Shown piece after piece: positions 16,764 through 26,988 of a DNA stretch of 64,000 nucleotides. Under the pieces are notes generated by a model that did no database searches, had not been told where the DNA came from, and saw nothing but the letters and a program-made list of their open reading frames with translations. The translations under genes and the position numbers were made by a program. This stretch comes from DASZIT01 sp963819695. Its GTDB lineage: Bacteria > Actinomycetota > Acidimicrobiia > Acidimicrobiales > RAAP-2. Location of the stretch: positions 558,001 through 622,000 of the forward strand of contig CAWFXD010000002.1 in assembly GCA_963819695.1 (NCBI GenBank). Direction: 5' to 3'. Numbering within the stretch: the stretch's first letter is position 1; every line of letters starts with the position of its first letter.

Positions 16764-17450
16764 TCAGAGGGGGAGTCCCTCGGTGAGCGAGTTGATGACG
16801 TAGTCAGCACCGCCCTCCCGCAACTGGTCAGCGTTGAAGTTGTGGCTGGCCACCCCCACGCATTTGATGCCGGCCGCATGGGCACCTTCGGCATCGTGGG
16901 GGGTATCCCCAACCGCCAGGCACTCGTCGAGGCTCACCGGCTCGCCGAAGACCAGGCTGGCCCGCTGGACGGCAATTTTGGTGAGTTTGCCCCGGTCGGT
17001 GGAGTCCGATCCGTAGCCTCCGAACGAGAAGAACCGGTTGAGTCTGGCTCGGTGCAGCTTCACGTGGGCGGCGGCCTCCACGTTGCCGGTCACGATGCCG
17101 AGCAGGTAGCCCTCGTCGATCAATTCGGGGAGGAGCTCCTCCACCCCGTCGAGGACCCGGTAGTCCTTGGAGTCGGCGACCGCGGAATAGAGATAGTGCA
17201 GGCGCCGCTCGAGCAGTTTGCTGAACTCGGCTCGGGTGGGCTTGCGATGCAGCACCGCCTCGAAGGTCTTTCGTCCCACGTCGGGGTCGGTCATCCCGGT
17301 GTCGGTGAACTCGCCGATGTCGGCCGGGATCCCGTAGAGCTCATCGAATGCCTTCCGCCACGATTCCGCGCCGGCACCGCCGGTGATGATCAGAGTGCCG
17401 TCGATGTCGAAAAGGATGACCGGGTATTCCGAAGTGTCAGCTGAATTCAT
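16764..17450 (-). CDS. HAD-superfamily phosphatase (phosphoglycolate-phosphatase-like)
   Basis: A 228-aa haloacid-dehalogenase hydrolase. Motif I is FDIDGTLI (nucleophile and acid/base Asp), motif II is GIVTGN, the conserved Lys falls in GKLTK, and motif IV is VGDTPHDAEGA. A helical cap lies between motifs I and II (about 30-100). The profile fits small-molecule phosphatases such as phosphoglycolate phosphatase; the substrate cannot be fixed. It is monocistronic or follows the nitronate monooxygenase gene at 127 nt. Confidence 0.85.
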   Translation of the reverse strand: MNSADTSEYPVILFDIDGTLIITGGAGAESWRKAFDELYGIPADIGEFTDTGMTDPDVGRKTFEAVLHRKPTRAEFSKLLERRLHYLYSAVADSKDYRVLDGVEELLPELIDEGYLLGIVTGNVEAAAHVKLHRARLNRFFSFGGYGSDSTDRGKLTKIAVQRASLVFGEPVSLDECLAVGDTPHDAEGAHAAGIKCVGVASHNFNADQLREGGADYVINSLTEGLPL

Positions 17451-17577
17451 TTCGGCAACTTTTCTGTGAGACCCGTGGACGCCATCGGTGGGCTCGACGC
17501 GGTCAACTGTAGGTCACGTCTGCCGACCCAAGACCGGACGCAGAAGGAGCGACTGACCCGCAATCACGAGCACCCGG

Positions 17578-18528
17578 TCAACCGAGACAGGTATCCGCGG
17601 TGGCGATGAGATCCTCGATGATCCGTCCGGCCGGTTCCCGACGGCGCACAGCCCCGACCGATTGGCCGGCATAGAGCGGCATCGCCTCGATGGTCCCGGT
17701 TGTATGGATATCGGGTGGCACTACCGCACCGGGAGGCAGGTCTACCGGCGATCCGGCAACCATGCTTCGGCCAACCTGGTCTCCGGTGAAGGCAGCCAGT
17801 GCTTCGACACAACTCGTAAGCACCCGGTGCGGTGCGTCTGGCCACATGACAGAAAAGGCAGTAGTCAGGGTGGTGTCGCCGGGGCCAGCGGCAATCATCG
17901 CTTCGATATACCGAGGGTGGGCAGGCGACTCCTCGGCCGCGACGAACCGGGTGCCGATTCGGACACCGGAGGCTCCGGCCGCCAACGCAGCTGCCATGCC
18001 CCGCCCGTCGCCGATCCCCCCAGCGGCGATGACCGGCATTTCGACGATGTCGAGGATGCCAGTCAGGAGGGAGAGCATCCCGATAGTGCCCCGGACATGG
18101 CCACCGGCCTCACACCCCTGCGAGATGACAAGATCACACCCCGCGTCAGCCGCAGAGCGTGCTTCGTCGAGCGAGCCGACCTGCCAGGCGGCCAACGCGC
18201 CAGCCGCATGGACCTGGTCAACCAGCCCCGACACGGGATCTCCGTAGAAGAACTCGACGAGCCGGCACCGGCGAGCAGCCAGGTCTACGGCGGGCACGTC
18301 CAGGAACGGCATCAAGAAGTTGGCCCCGACGGGACGGGACGTACGCCTATCCAGGTCGTCGAAGACACCGGGAATGTCCGGGGTCGCGACACTCGAGAGG
18401 TTCACCATGCCCAAGCCACCGGCATTCGACACCGCAGCCGCCAACTCCGGGGTGGAAATGCCACCCATCCCGGCCAGCTGAATGGGCGCGGTGCATCCCA
18501 CCATTGTGGTGAACGGAGTCGGGTCCAT
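17578..18528 (-). CDS. nitronate monooxygenase (NPD/2-nitropropane dioxygenase-like)
   Basis: A 316-aa FMN-dependent TIM-barrel enzyme that would oxidise alkyl nitronates or a related substrate. Family marks are the start IQLAGMGGISTPELAAAVSNAGGLG, the central QGCEAGGH motif and the FMN-phosphate segment IAAGGIGDGRGMAAALAAGASGVRIGTRF. ATG 18528 follows a strong GAAGGAGG ribosome site. A longer in-frame reading upstream overlaps the divergent gene and is not supported. It is divergent from the acetolactate-synthase-like gene over 111 nt. Confidence 0.87.
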   Translation of the reverse strand: MDPTPFTTMVGCTAPIQLAGMGGISTPELAAAVSNAGGLGMVNLSSVATPDIPGVFDDLDRRTSRPVGANFLMPFLDVPAVDLAARRCRLVEFFYGDPVSGLVDQVHAAGALAAWQVGSLDEARSAADAGCDLVISQGCEAGGHVRGTIGMLSLLTGILDIVEMPVIAAGGIGDGRGMAAALAAGASGVRIGTRFVAAEESPAHPRYIEAMIAAGPGDTTLTTAFSVMWPDAPHRVLTSCVEALAAFTGDQVGRSMVAGSPVDLPPGAVVPPDIHTTGTIEAMPLYAGQSVGAVRRREPAGRIIEDLIATADTCLG

Positions 18529-18639
18529 ATCTCCTCCTTCAGGCCTTCTCAGTTGGTCGGCCGGGCCCCGCCAATCAGTCTTACAGCGCAGCCGGAGCCT
18601 CGGATGCCGTAAGCAATCGATCCGCCTACCATCGGGTGG

Positions 18640-20298
18640 GTGAGCCAAGAACCTACGGTTGCGGATCTCCTGGTGCGGTGTCTCGAGAACGAGGGGGTGC
18701 AATTCGTCTTCGGGATCCCGGGGGAGGAGAACATCCTCTTCACCGAGGCCATCTCGCGCTCAGCATCGATCCGGTACATCTTGGTGCGCCACGAACAGGC
18801 GGCGTCGTTCATGGCGGAGATCTACGGTCGGATCACCTGCCGGGCCGGGGTGTGTTCGTCGACCCTCGGCCCGGGGGCCATCAACCTGCTCCTGGGGACG
18901 GCGGATGCCACCACCAACAGCACCCCGATCGTGGCCATCTCCGCCCAGGTCGGGCTCAACCGGATCTACAAGGAATCGCACCAAAGCGTCGATCTGGTCT
19001 CGATGTTCGACCCCGTCACCAAATGGGCGGCGTTGATCCCCACCCCCGGGGCGGTGCCCGAGATGATGCGCAAGGCCTTCAAACTGGCCCAGACCGAGCG
19101 ACCGGGGGCGGTGTACCTAGCCGTGCCCGAGGACGTGGAGGCGATGGCCGCCCCGGCCCAATCGGTTCCCCTGCCGGTAAATATCCCCCGGACCGACGAA
19201 CCGTCGCAGTCCCAGATCGAACGAGCCGCCCAGGTGCTTCTCGGCGCGAAGCGTCCAGTGGTGCTGGCTGGACACGGCGCGGCGAGGGCTGGAGCCGGGG
19301 ACGCCCTCGTCCGTTTCTCCGAGCAGTTGGGCGTACCGGTCGCCACCACCTTCCACGGGAAAGGGGTATTTCCCGACGACCATCCGAATGCGCTGGGGGC
19401 GGTGGGGTTCATGCAACACGACTATGTCAATTTCGGATTCGATGAGGCCGATGTGATCGTCTCGGTCGGGTACGAGTTGCAAGAGTTCGATCCGGTACGG
19501 ATCAATCCGAGGGCCGACAAGCGGATACTCCATTTGAGCCCGTTTCCGGCCGAAGTCGACAATCACTACACCGTCGAGGTCGGGGTGCAGGCGGATCTCG
19601 GTCGGACCCTCGACGCGCTGTCGAAGGCCACCAACCGGCAATTCGATCCGGCGACCAGCGGCGAGACGATCCGCCGGCTACTGGCCGAGGAGTTGGAGCG
19701 GGGGAAGACCGATGACAGTTTTCCGCTTATACCTCAGCGAGTGGTGTCCGATACCCGGGCCGCCCTCGATCGCCACGACATCGTCCTGGCCGACACCGGG
19801 GCGGTGAAGATGTGGATGGCCCGTTTGTATCCGACCTATGAGCCGAACACCTGTCTCCTTTCGAATGGGCTGTCGACCATGGCGTTCTCGGTGCCGGGCG
19901 CCATCGGGGCGAAGCTGGCCCGACCAGATTGCAAGGTGCTGGCGGCAGTCGGTGACGGGGCGTTCCTCATGAACTCCCAGGAGATCGAAACCGCTCTTCG
20001 GGAGAAGGTCCCGATCACGATCCTGGTGTGGGTCGACGATGCGTACGGTCTCATCAAGTGGAAGATGGAAATGGAGATCGGGCACGCGACGGAGATCGAA
20101 TTCACCAATCCGGATTTTGTGGCCTATGCGGAGAGTTTCGGAGCCCGGGGCTACCGGATCACCGCGGCCGACCAGCTTCTTCCGGCTCTTCAAGACGCAC
20201 TGGCGGCTGACACCGTCTCGGTGATCGCCTGCCCGGTCGACTACTCCGAGAACCTGCGTCTCACCGCGTCTCTGGGGGAGTTGACCGGTCCTTTCTGA
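18640..20298 (+). CDS. thiamine-diphosphate enzyme, acetolactate synthase-like
   Basis: A 552-aa ThDP enzyme of the acetohydroxyacid-synthase large-subunit type. The catalytic Glu lies in RHEQAASFMAE (Glu52), the central domain binds flavin or is vestigial, and the ThDP-Mg motif starts at GDGAFLMNSQE and continues to DDAYG. It lacks a small regulatory subunit gene next door, which favours the catabolic AlsS-type or another carboligase/decarboxylase rather than branched-chain biosynthesis. TACCAT (18627-18632) lies 7 nt before GTG 18640, so the message is probably leaderless. Confidence 0.85.
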   Translation: MSQEPTVADLLVRCLENEGVQFVFGIPGEENILFTEAISRSASIRYILVRHEQAASFMAEIYGRITCRAGVCSSTLGPGAINLLLGTADATTNSTPIVAISAQVGLNRIYKESHQSVDLVSMFDPVTKWAALIPTPGAVPEMMRKAFKLAQTERPGAVYLAVPEDVEAMAAPAQSVPLPVNIPRTDEPSQSQIERAAQVLLGAKRPVVLAGHGAARAGAGDALVRFSEQLGVPVATTFHGKGVFPDDHPNALGAVGFMQHDYVNFGFDEADVIVSVGYELQEFDPVRINPRADKRILHLSPFPAEVDNHYTVEVGVQADLGRTLDALSKATNRQFDPATSGETIRRLLAEELERGKTDDSFPLIPQRVVSDTRAALDRHDIVLADTGAVKMWMARLYPTYEPNTCLLSNGLSTMAFSVPGAIGAKLARPDCKVLAAVGDGAFLMNSQEIETALREKVPITILVWVDDAYGLIKWKMEMEIGHATEIEFTNPDFVAYAESFGARGYRITAADQLLPALQDALAADTVSVIACPVDYSENLRLTASLGELTGPF

Positions 20299-20432
20299 GT
20301 CATCGGCATGCGATGGAAGATGCCCGATCCTTCGGATTCGGGTAACAGACCGGGCAGCCTCCGCGGCCTACGATGAGGGGTTGAACGAGAAGAGGGGGGC
20401 ACGATGGCCCGATCAACCTCTCGTTCAAACTC

Positions 20433-20508
20433 GCCCACGTAGCTCAGGGGATAGAGCGACGGTTTCCTAAACCGCAGGTCGTAGGTTCGATTCCTACCGT
20501 GGGCGCCA
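20433..20508 (+). tRNA. tRNA-Arg (anticodon CCT), CCA encoded
   Basis: Full cloverleaf: acceptor GCCCACG/CGTGGGC, D stem GCTC/GAGC, anticodon stem with loop TTCCTAA (anticodon CCT at 20466-20468), T arm GTAGG-TTCGATT-CCTAC, discriminator G and genomic CCA. The top pair of the anticodon stem is an A/C mismatch. The other two tRNA genes in this window do not encode CCA. The 3' part is repeated imperfectly at 22361-22408. Confidence 0.93.
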
Positions 20509-20821
20509 TTGTGAATTGAGGTCAGCGTGATTATGAGGCCGCCTTCGCTGACCCTCGCTGCGCTCGCGCCGCCCGTTCGATGTGGTCCGACGCGTGAGGC
20601 GTCGACGGGCAATGTTACGAACAGGTGAACGCTAGGAGAACTTTACCCGTCTCGGTGGAAGCGGTGCGATGCATGGACCTACCATCGACATGGAGGGCTT
20701 TCGGGTCGAGCGTGCATGTGTCCCGACCGGAAGCATCCGGCCTTCGACAGCCAGGGTCTTCGGGATCAGCGTGTGCCACAGGAGTCCGTGGGCTCCTGGC
20801 CAAGAAGCGGAGAGCGAAGCC
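20509..20821. other. gene-free spacer downstream of tRNA-Arg
   Basis: 313 nt without a supportable gene. It contains one clear hairpin (CGACGC / GCGTCG, 20588-20604). It forms the left part of the segment bounded by tRNA-Arg and its partial repeat. Confidence 0.4.
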
Positions 20822-22330
20822 ATGCAGCGGATGAACGGCATCGACCCGATGTTCCTCTACTCCGAAACCCCGGTGACCCCGATGGAGGTGGCGTACGCCT
20901 GCACGTTCGACCCGGCGACCGCGCCCGGAGGGTATTCCTTCGACGCCGTCAAGGGGTTGCTGGCCGAACGGGTGCCCACCCTGCCCCCGTTCCGCCGGCG
21001 CCTCATGGCCGTACCGTTTGGGCTCGATCACCCGCGATGGGTTGACGATCCGGCATTCAACCTCGACAACCACCTGCACCGTGCGGCCGTGCCGGACCCC
21101 GGTGGTGAGGTGGAGCTGACCCAGATGGTGGCTGACATCATGAGCCGGCCGCTCATGAAAGACCAACCCCCCTGGGAGATGCACGTCATCGAAGGACTCA
21201 GCGGCGACCGGGTGGGGTTGGTCGCCAAGATCCATCATTCGGTCATTGACGGAGTGGCCGGGGCGCAGCTCATGGCGCAGCTGCTCGACCTGTCCGCCGA
21301 AGGCCGCGCCATCACCGACTTCTGCCCGCCCTGGCTCCCGCCGGCGCTGCCGTCGAGCGCCCAGTTGGTGGCCGACGCTCTCCCCAACCTCATCACCAGT
21401 CCCATCCGCGCGTTGCGGGCGATCCGGGAGATCGGGCGCACCGCCGTCCGGCTGGCCCGCCTGGCCGCCGACAGCGAGACGGGCCCGATCTCGATTCCCT
21501 TGGGCGCTCCCTCGACGTTCGAGTCGCCGGTCGGGGCGAGCCGGGCCGTGTCCTTCGCCGAGCTGAAGATGGGTGAGGTACTGGAGCTGAAAGAACAGTT
21601 CGGGGTTACCGTCAACGACGTGGTGCTCGCGGTGAGCTCGGGCGCGCTGCGCCGGATTCTGGCCGTGCACGATCAGGAAGCCAGCGACCCGCTGGTGGCC
21701 ATCGTGCCCGTCTCGGTGCCGGCGCTCCCTGAGGGCGCGGCGGTGGGGAACCGGCTGTCGGCCATGTTCGTGGCACTCGCCAACGACCTCGAGAAGCCCT
21801 TGGACCGCTTGCGGGCGATCTCAGGGGCCAGCGCTTCGACCAAGGCCCAGGAGCGATCCGTCGGTTACGGCCCGATGGCGTCGGCGGTCAGCGACGCGGT
21901 GCCACCCCCGGTAGCCCGGGCGGTCATCCGTCTGGGAACTCGCATGGGGGTGCTCCGCCGGCTGCGTGCAGGCAACCTGGTGATCTCCAACGTCCCGGGG
22001 CCCACCTTCCCGCTCTACTTCGCCGGGATGCGCATGGAGGCCGTGCATCCGCTTGGGCCGGTCATCGACGGGGTAGCGCTCAACATCACTGTGCAGAGCT
22101 ACCGCGACTCGTTGTTCGTGGGCATGAACGCCTGTGCTACCGCGGTGCCGGATCTGCCGGCTCTGGCGCGCGCCATCACCACGGAACTGGGCCACCTGCG
22201 GCGCGCCGCCAACCTGTCCACCCCGGTGAAGCACAATCGCCGGGGAGCGACGGCGACGGAACGTCCGGCTGATGCGGTGAGCGCCCGGCAACACCGTCTG
22301 GTGAGTGTGCCGGCCGGGAACGCCAGCTGA
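20822..22330 (+). CDS. wax ester synthase/acyl-CoA:diacylglycerol acyltransferase (WS/DGAT)
   Basis: A 502-aa bifunctional acyltransferase that makes wax esters or triacylglycerol from acyl-CoA, probably at the membrane surface of lipid droplets. The active-site motif HHSVIDG is at 138-144; the start MQRMNGIDPMFLYSETP and the late NVPGP motif (LVISNVPGPTFPLYF) are family hallmarks. The ATG at 20822 is chosen because the conserved N-terminus begins there and the upstream reading is not protein-like. The gene fills the interval between tRNA-Arg and a decayed partial tRNA-Arg copy, so it may be a horizontally inserted cassette. Confidence 0.92.
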   Translation: MQRMNGIDPMFLYSETPVTPMEVAYACTFDPATAPGGYSFDAVKGLLAERVPTLPPFRRRLMAVPFGLDHPRWVDDPAFNLDNHLHRAAVPDPGGEVELTQMVADIMSRPLMKDQPPWEMHVIEGLSGDRVGLVAKIHHSVIDGVAGAQLMAQLLDLSAEGRAITDFCPPWLPPALPSSAQLVADALPNLITSPIRALRAIREIGRTAVRLARLAADSETGPISIPLGAPSTFESPVGASRAVSFAELKMGEVLELKEQFGVTVNDVVLAVSSGALRRILAVHDQEASDPLVAIVPVSVPALPEGAAVGNRLSAMFVALANDLEKPLDRLRAISGASASTKAQERSVGYGPMASAVSDAVPPPVARAVIRLGTRMGVLRRLRAGNLVISNVPGPTFPLYFAGMRMEAVHPLGPVIDGVALNITVQSYRDSLFVGMNACATAVPDLPALARAITTELGHLRRAANLSTPVKHNRRGATATERPADAVSARQHRLVSVPAGNAS

Positions 22331-22334
22331 CTCC

Positions 22335-22360
22335 GGCCACTCGGGCCGAAGTGCCCTTTT
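22335..22360 (+). terminator. possible intrinsic terminator of the WS/DGAT gene
   Basis: GGCCACT can pair with AGTGCC (one bulge) around an 8-nt loop, followed by CTTTT, starting 5 nt after the stop. Weak T tract. Confidence 0.35.
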
Positions 22361-22408
22361 GGGTTTCCTAAACCGCAGGCCGTAGGTTCCGATTTCTACC
22401 GTGGGCGC
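22361..22408 (+). repeat. decayed 3' half-copy of tRNA-Arg(CCT)
   Basis: From the anticodon arm to the discriminator this segment copies 20461-20505 with two substitutions and one inserted base, and it lacks CCA. No 5' half is present. It abuts the last codon of katG (stop at 22409-22411). Such partial tRNA repeats typically mark one end of a DNA segment inserted into a tRNA gene; no integrase gene remains here. Confidence 0.85.
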
Positions 22409-24584
<2,176 letters not shown>

Positions 24585-24592
<8 letters not shown>

Positions 24593-25001
24593 GTTGGTCC
24601 TCCTGCTCTTTCGAGGCCATCTTCTGATGGCTGGTTACTCGTGAACACTTGGCGCCCAGGCCCCGGAATATGACCTCGGCGCCTGAGACGGCGAAGCCCT
24701 GATCCCGGCGTGCCGGGAGGCGCAGGCCAGCGAGGTCGAAGTGGACGTCGCGCATCGCCCCGCACCTGATGCACACGAGGTGGTGGTGGGTGCCCTTCGC
24801 GGGGTCGAAGCGAGCCGCGCCTGTGCCCACGTCGAACTGCTGCATCTCGTTGCAGGCGGACCGGAAGACCGAATGGGCGGTCGGATGCGACCCGTTGTCG
24901 TGCAGGATCCGGAAGATGCAATGGCGTTGGGGTGTCACCTTGAGACCCCTGTCCCGGAACAGCTGAGTCAACTCCATGGGTGTCTTCACCGTTTGCTCCA
25001 T
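24585..25001 (-). CDS. furA: FurA-like regulator with deleted DNA-recognition helix
   Basis: Ferric-uptake-regulator family protein, 138 aa from ATG 25001 or 130 aa from ATG 24977; family members are usually about 140-150. The first helices (LFRDRGLKVTPQR, ILHDNGSHPTA) and the metal/dimer domain (QQFDVGTGAARFD, HHHLVCIRCG) are normal. Between NEM and QQFD, however, about 20 residues are missing, namely the S-x-KTVYxxLxxLxxxGxI segment that forms the recognition helix and wing start. The reading frame is kept. DNA binding should be lost or altered, so katG may be constitutive. A 22/24-nt tandem duplication at the 5' end adds a second start. A second CxxC motif is reduced to one Cys (AKCSR). 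Confidence 0.82.
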
Positions 25002-25021
25002 GGGTGTTTCACCGTTGCTCC
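24976..25021 (-). repeat. tandem duplication at the furA start codon
   Basis: Two adjacent copies, 24976-24999 and 25000-25021 (plus-strand consensus ATGGGTGT-TTCACCG-TTGCTCC), differ only by two single-base indels. The repeat places two in-frame ATG codons at 24977 and 25001. An overlapping 7-bp inverted repeat (GTTGCTC-N3-GAGCAAC, 25014-25030) lies just upstream and could be an operator or hairpin. Confidence 0.75.
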
Positions 25022-25154
25022 GTGAGCAACAACCGTGGCTAAGAAACGATGATAGAGGTCTCGGCCCCATCTGACCATCGAAGGACCAACCGGCGGGCAA
25101 GACCCGTTTTCGAGCGTCTGAGCCTCGTGGCTCGGAGATCGGCCAATGGCGCTC

Positions 25155-25182
25155 GAAGGTTCGACTCCTTCCCGGAGCGCCT
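25155..25182 (+). repeat. tRNA-like 3' end fragment
   Basis: Perfect T arm (GAAGG-TTCGACT-CCTTC) followed by CCGGAGC, a G and CCT looks like the last 28 nt of a tRNA gene. The matching 5' acceptor strand (GCTCCGG) is absent upstream, so it is not a functional tRNA. It lies 150 nt beyond furA, on the opposite flank of katG-furA from the tRNA-Arg fragment. Confidence 0.5.
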
Positions 25183-25351
25183 GCAAAATACCTAATAACT
25201 GGCTATGTAACGGCCTGGCATCGTATGGCTCGCGACGGCATGGACGGGCCATTTGGGCTGGACGACCCGGCGCCAGGGTGGACACGGGATCCACCCATGG
25301 ATCCACCCGTGGGTTGACGCCAGCCGGGCTCCGATTTGAGACGCTGGCGGT

Positions 25352-25882
25352 ATGACAATCACCGATTACCTCATGAACATTGGCCTCATCGCCCTGGTCG
25401 TCCTCCAGATCCGGGGGCACCAGGTGACCCGGGCCCGCCTGGTGTTCCCGCTGGTCGCCACCGTCTTCGTGGCCACCCAATTCCTCCACGCCATCCCCAC
25501 CGCCGGCAACGACCTGGTGCTGATCGTCGGGCTCGCCGCCCTCGGTGCCGCCCTTGGTACCGGCGCTGGGTTGGTGACCACCGTCCGGCGCCAGGGGGCC
25601 AGCGCCTTCGCGAAGGCCGGGATGGTGGCGGCCGCTCTCTGGATCGTGGGCATCGGCGCCCGCATGGGCTTTGCCCTGTGGGTGAGCCACGGCGGGCAGG
25701 CTGCCGTGGCCCGATTCAGTGCCCTCCACAACATCACCTCGGGAGCTGCGTGGGGAGCGGCGTTCGTGCTCATGGCTATGGCCGAGGTAGCCAGCCGGAC
25801 CGGCGTCCTCTACTTCAAGACCCGCCGCACCGGTGCGGTCATCGAGCGGGGCGGCCTGCTCCGTTCTCCGGCGGCAGCCTGA
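25352..25882 (+). CDS. four-to-five-helix membrane protein, function unknown
   Basis: A 176-aa integral membrane protein with hydrophobic helices near residues 8-20, 30-46, 55-78, 90-112 and 128-148 and a short basic C-terminus. No domain is recognised with confidence; it resembles small actinobacterial membrane proteins without assigned roles. No ribosome site is evident before ATG 25352. The 250-nt region before it holds the tRNA-like fragment and a short direct repeat of GATCCACCC. Confidence 0.6.
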   Translation: MTITDYLMNIGLIALVVLQIRGHQVTRARLVFPLVATVFVATQFLHAIPTAGNDLVLIVGLAALGAALGTGAGLVTTVRRQGASAFAKAGMVAAALWIVGIGARMGFALWVSHGGQAAVARFSALHNITSGAAWGAAFVLMAMAEVASRTGVLYFKTRRTGAVIERGGLLRSPAAA

Positions 25883-25983
25883 GCTCGACGGCGCATAACC
25901 CGCCACCGGTCGGACCATCAAATCCGTGACGCTCGATGTTGCTAGTTCTGGGTGCCTCGCACGGGTGGTTACCATTTGGCCTG

Positions 25984-26436
25984 GTGTCCATTGTCATCCG
26001 TACCGCAAGCCCGTCAGACATGGACAGCTTGAGCGGGATCTATCGCCGTGCGTCACTCTCCAACGATGGGGATCGGGAGCACTTGCTCCAGCACCCCGAG
26101 GGGCTGTCGTTCTCCGATGCAGGCGTTCGACAAGGACGCACCCGGGTCGCCACTGACGTAGACGGCACCATCGTCGGCTTCGCTTCCTACCTGATTGTCG
26201 GTGACATGATCGAACTCGAGGACCTCTTCGTCGATCCACCGTGGATGCGGCGGGGGACGGGCCGGGAGTTGGTGCTCGACGCCGTCGCCATTGCGCGCGA
26301 TCTGTCATTTGACCGACTTGAAGTAACCGCCAACCCGCATGCCAAGGGCTTTTACGAGAGCCTGGGGTTCATTGCCGACCAGATGGTCGAAACCGATTTC
26401 TACCCCGGCCGCCGGATGCACAGGACCATCCGTTGA
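25984..26436 (+). CDS. GNAT N-acetyltransferase
   Basis: A 150-aa Gcn5-related acetyltransferase. It has an IRTASPSDMDSL start, the acetyl-CoA loop in LFVDPPWMRRGTGRELV, and the closing LEVTANPHAKGFYESLGF strand-helix. The GTG at 25984 is favoured because TACCAT (25970-25975) ends 8 nt upstream; the upstream extension to 25936 is not family-like. Acceptor unknown; single-domain members act on small molecules, peptides or protein N-termini. Confidence 0.82.
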   Translation: MSIVIRTASPSDMDSLSGIYRRASLSNDGDREHLLQHPEGLSFSDAGVRQGRTRVATDVDGTIVGFASYLIVGDMIELEDLFVDPPWMRRGTGRELVLDAVAIARDLSFDRLEVTANPHAKGFYESLGFIADQMVETDFYPGRRMHRTIR

Positions 26437-26478
26437 TGCCCGGGTTCGCCGGGGGCAAGCTTCCCGGTCGGTCGCGGC

Positions 26479-26988
26479 TTAGCGCCGCGCCGCCCGACCG
26501 GAGCCTCCGGCACCGGCTTTGGGCTTCTCATCGAGTTCGGCTCGGGACTCGCGAAGCCGAATGGCGACCGCCGCCCGCTCGTCACGGAACGCTTGGATGC
26601 GGGACAGGGTTTCGTCCAGCCGGGCCAGGAGCTGGTCGTTGGCCACGATGCCTTCGTCGAGAAGCTCCTTCCGGCGTGATGGACTGAGGTCGACCGCATC
26701 GATCTCCGAATGCACCCGGTCGAGGACATCGACGGCCTCGGTCCCCAGCACGGCTTGGATCTCGGCCAGAGAAAGTCCCAGCAGGTCCTGCAGTTTGCGA
26801 ATCCGGGTCACCCGGGCCAGGTCGGTGCCAACGTAGAGGCGCTCGCCGCTCTGGCTGTGGTTGCTGGGACGGAGCAGCCCGAGCTCCTCCCAATAGCGCA
26901 AGGTGCGGGTGGTCACCCCGCTCAGCTTGGCCACTTCGCCGATGCGCCACAGGACCGGCTCGGTCTCGGTCGTTCGCTTGGACATCAT
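26479..26988 (-). CDS. MerR-family transcriptional regulator
   Basis: A 169-aa MerR regulator: winged helix-turn-helix with RIGEVAKLSGVTTRTLRYWEELGLL, wing GERLYVGTDLARVTRIRKLQ, then a coiled-coil dimer helix and a basic tail. No cysteine effector site is seen, so it is not a metal sensor of the classic type. Its ATG overlaps the stop of the upstream MFS exporter gene (ATGATG with embedded TGA), so it is translated with the pump and probably controls it. Confidence 0.88.
   Translation of the reverse strand: MMSKRTTETEPVLWRIGEVAKLSGVTTRTLRYWEELGLLRPSNHSQSGERLYVGTDLARVTRIRKLQDLLGLSLAEIQAVLGTEAVDVLDRVHSEIDAVDLSPSRRKELLDEGIVANDQLLARLDETLSRIQAFRDERAAVAIRLRESRAELDEKPKAGAGGSGRAARR

Noticed and set aside
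20320..20350. Hairpin after the acetolactate-synthase-like gene considered as a terminator
   Set aside because: The stem (CCCGA..TTCGGG) is good but no T tract follows; not called as intrinsic terminator.
25099..25182. Complete tRNA gene beyond furA
   Set aside because: Only the T arm and 3' acceptor strand are present; no matching 5' acceptor, D arm or anticodon arm can be folded.
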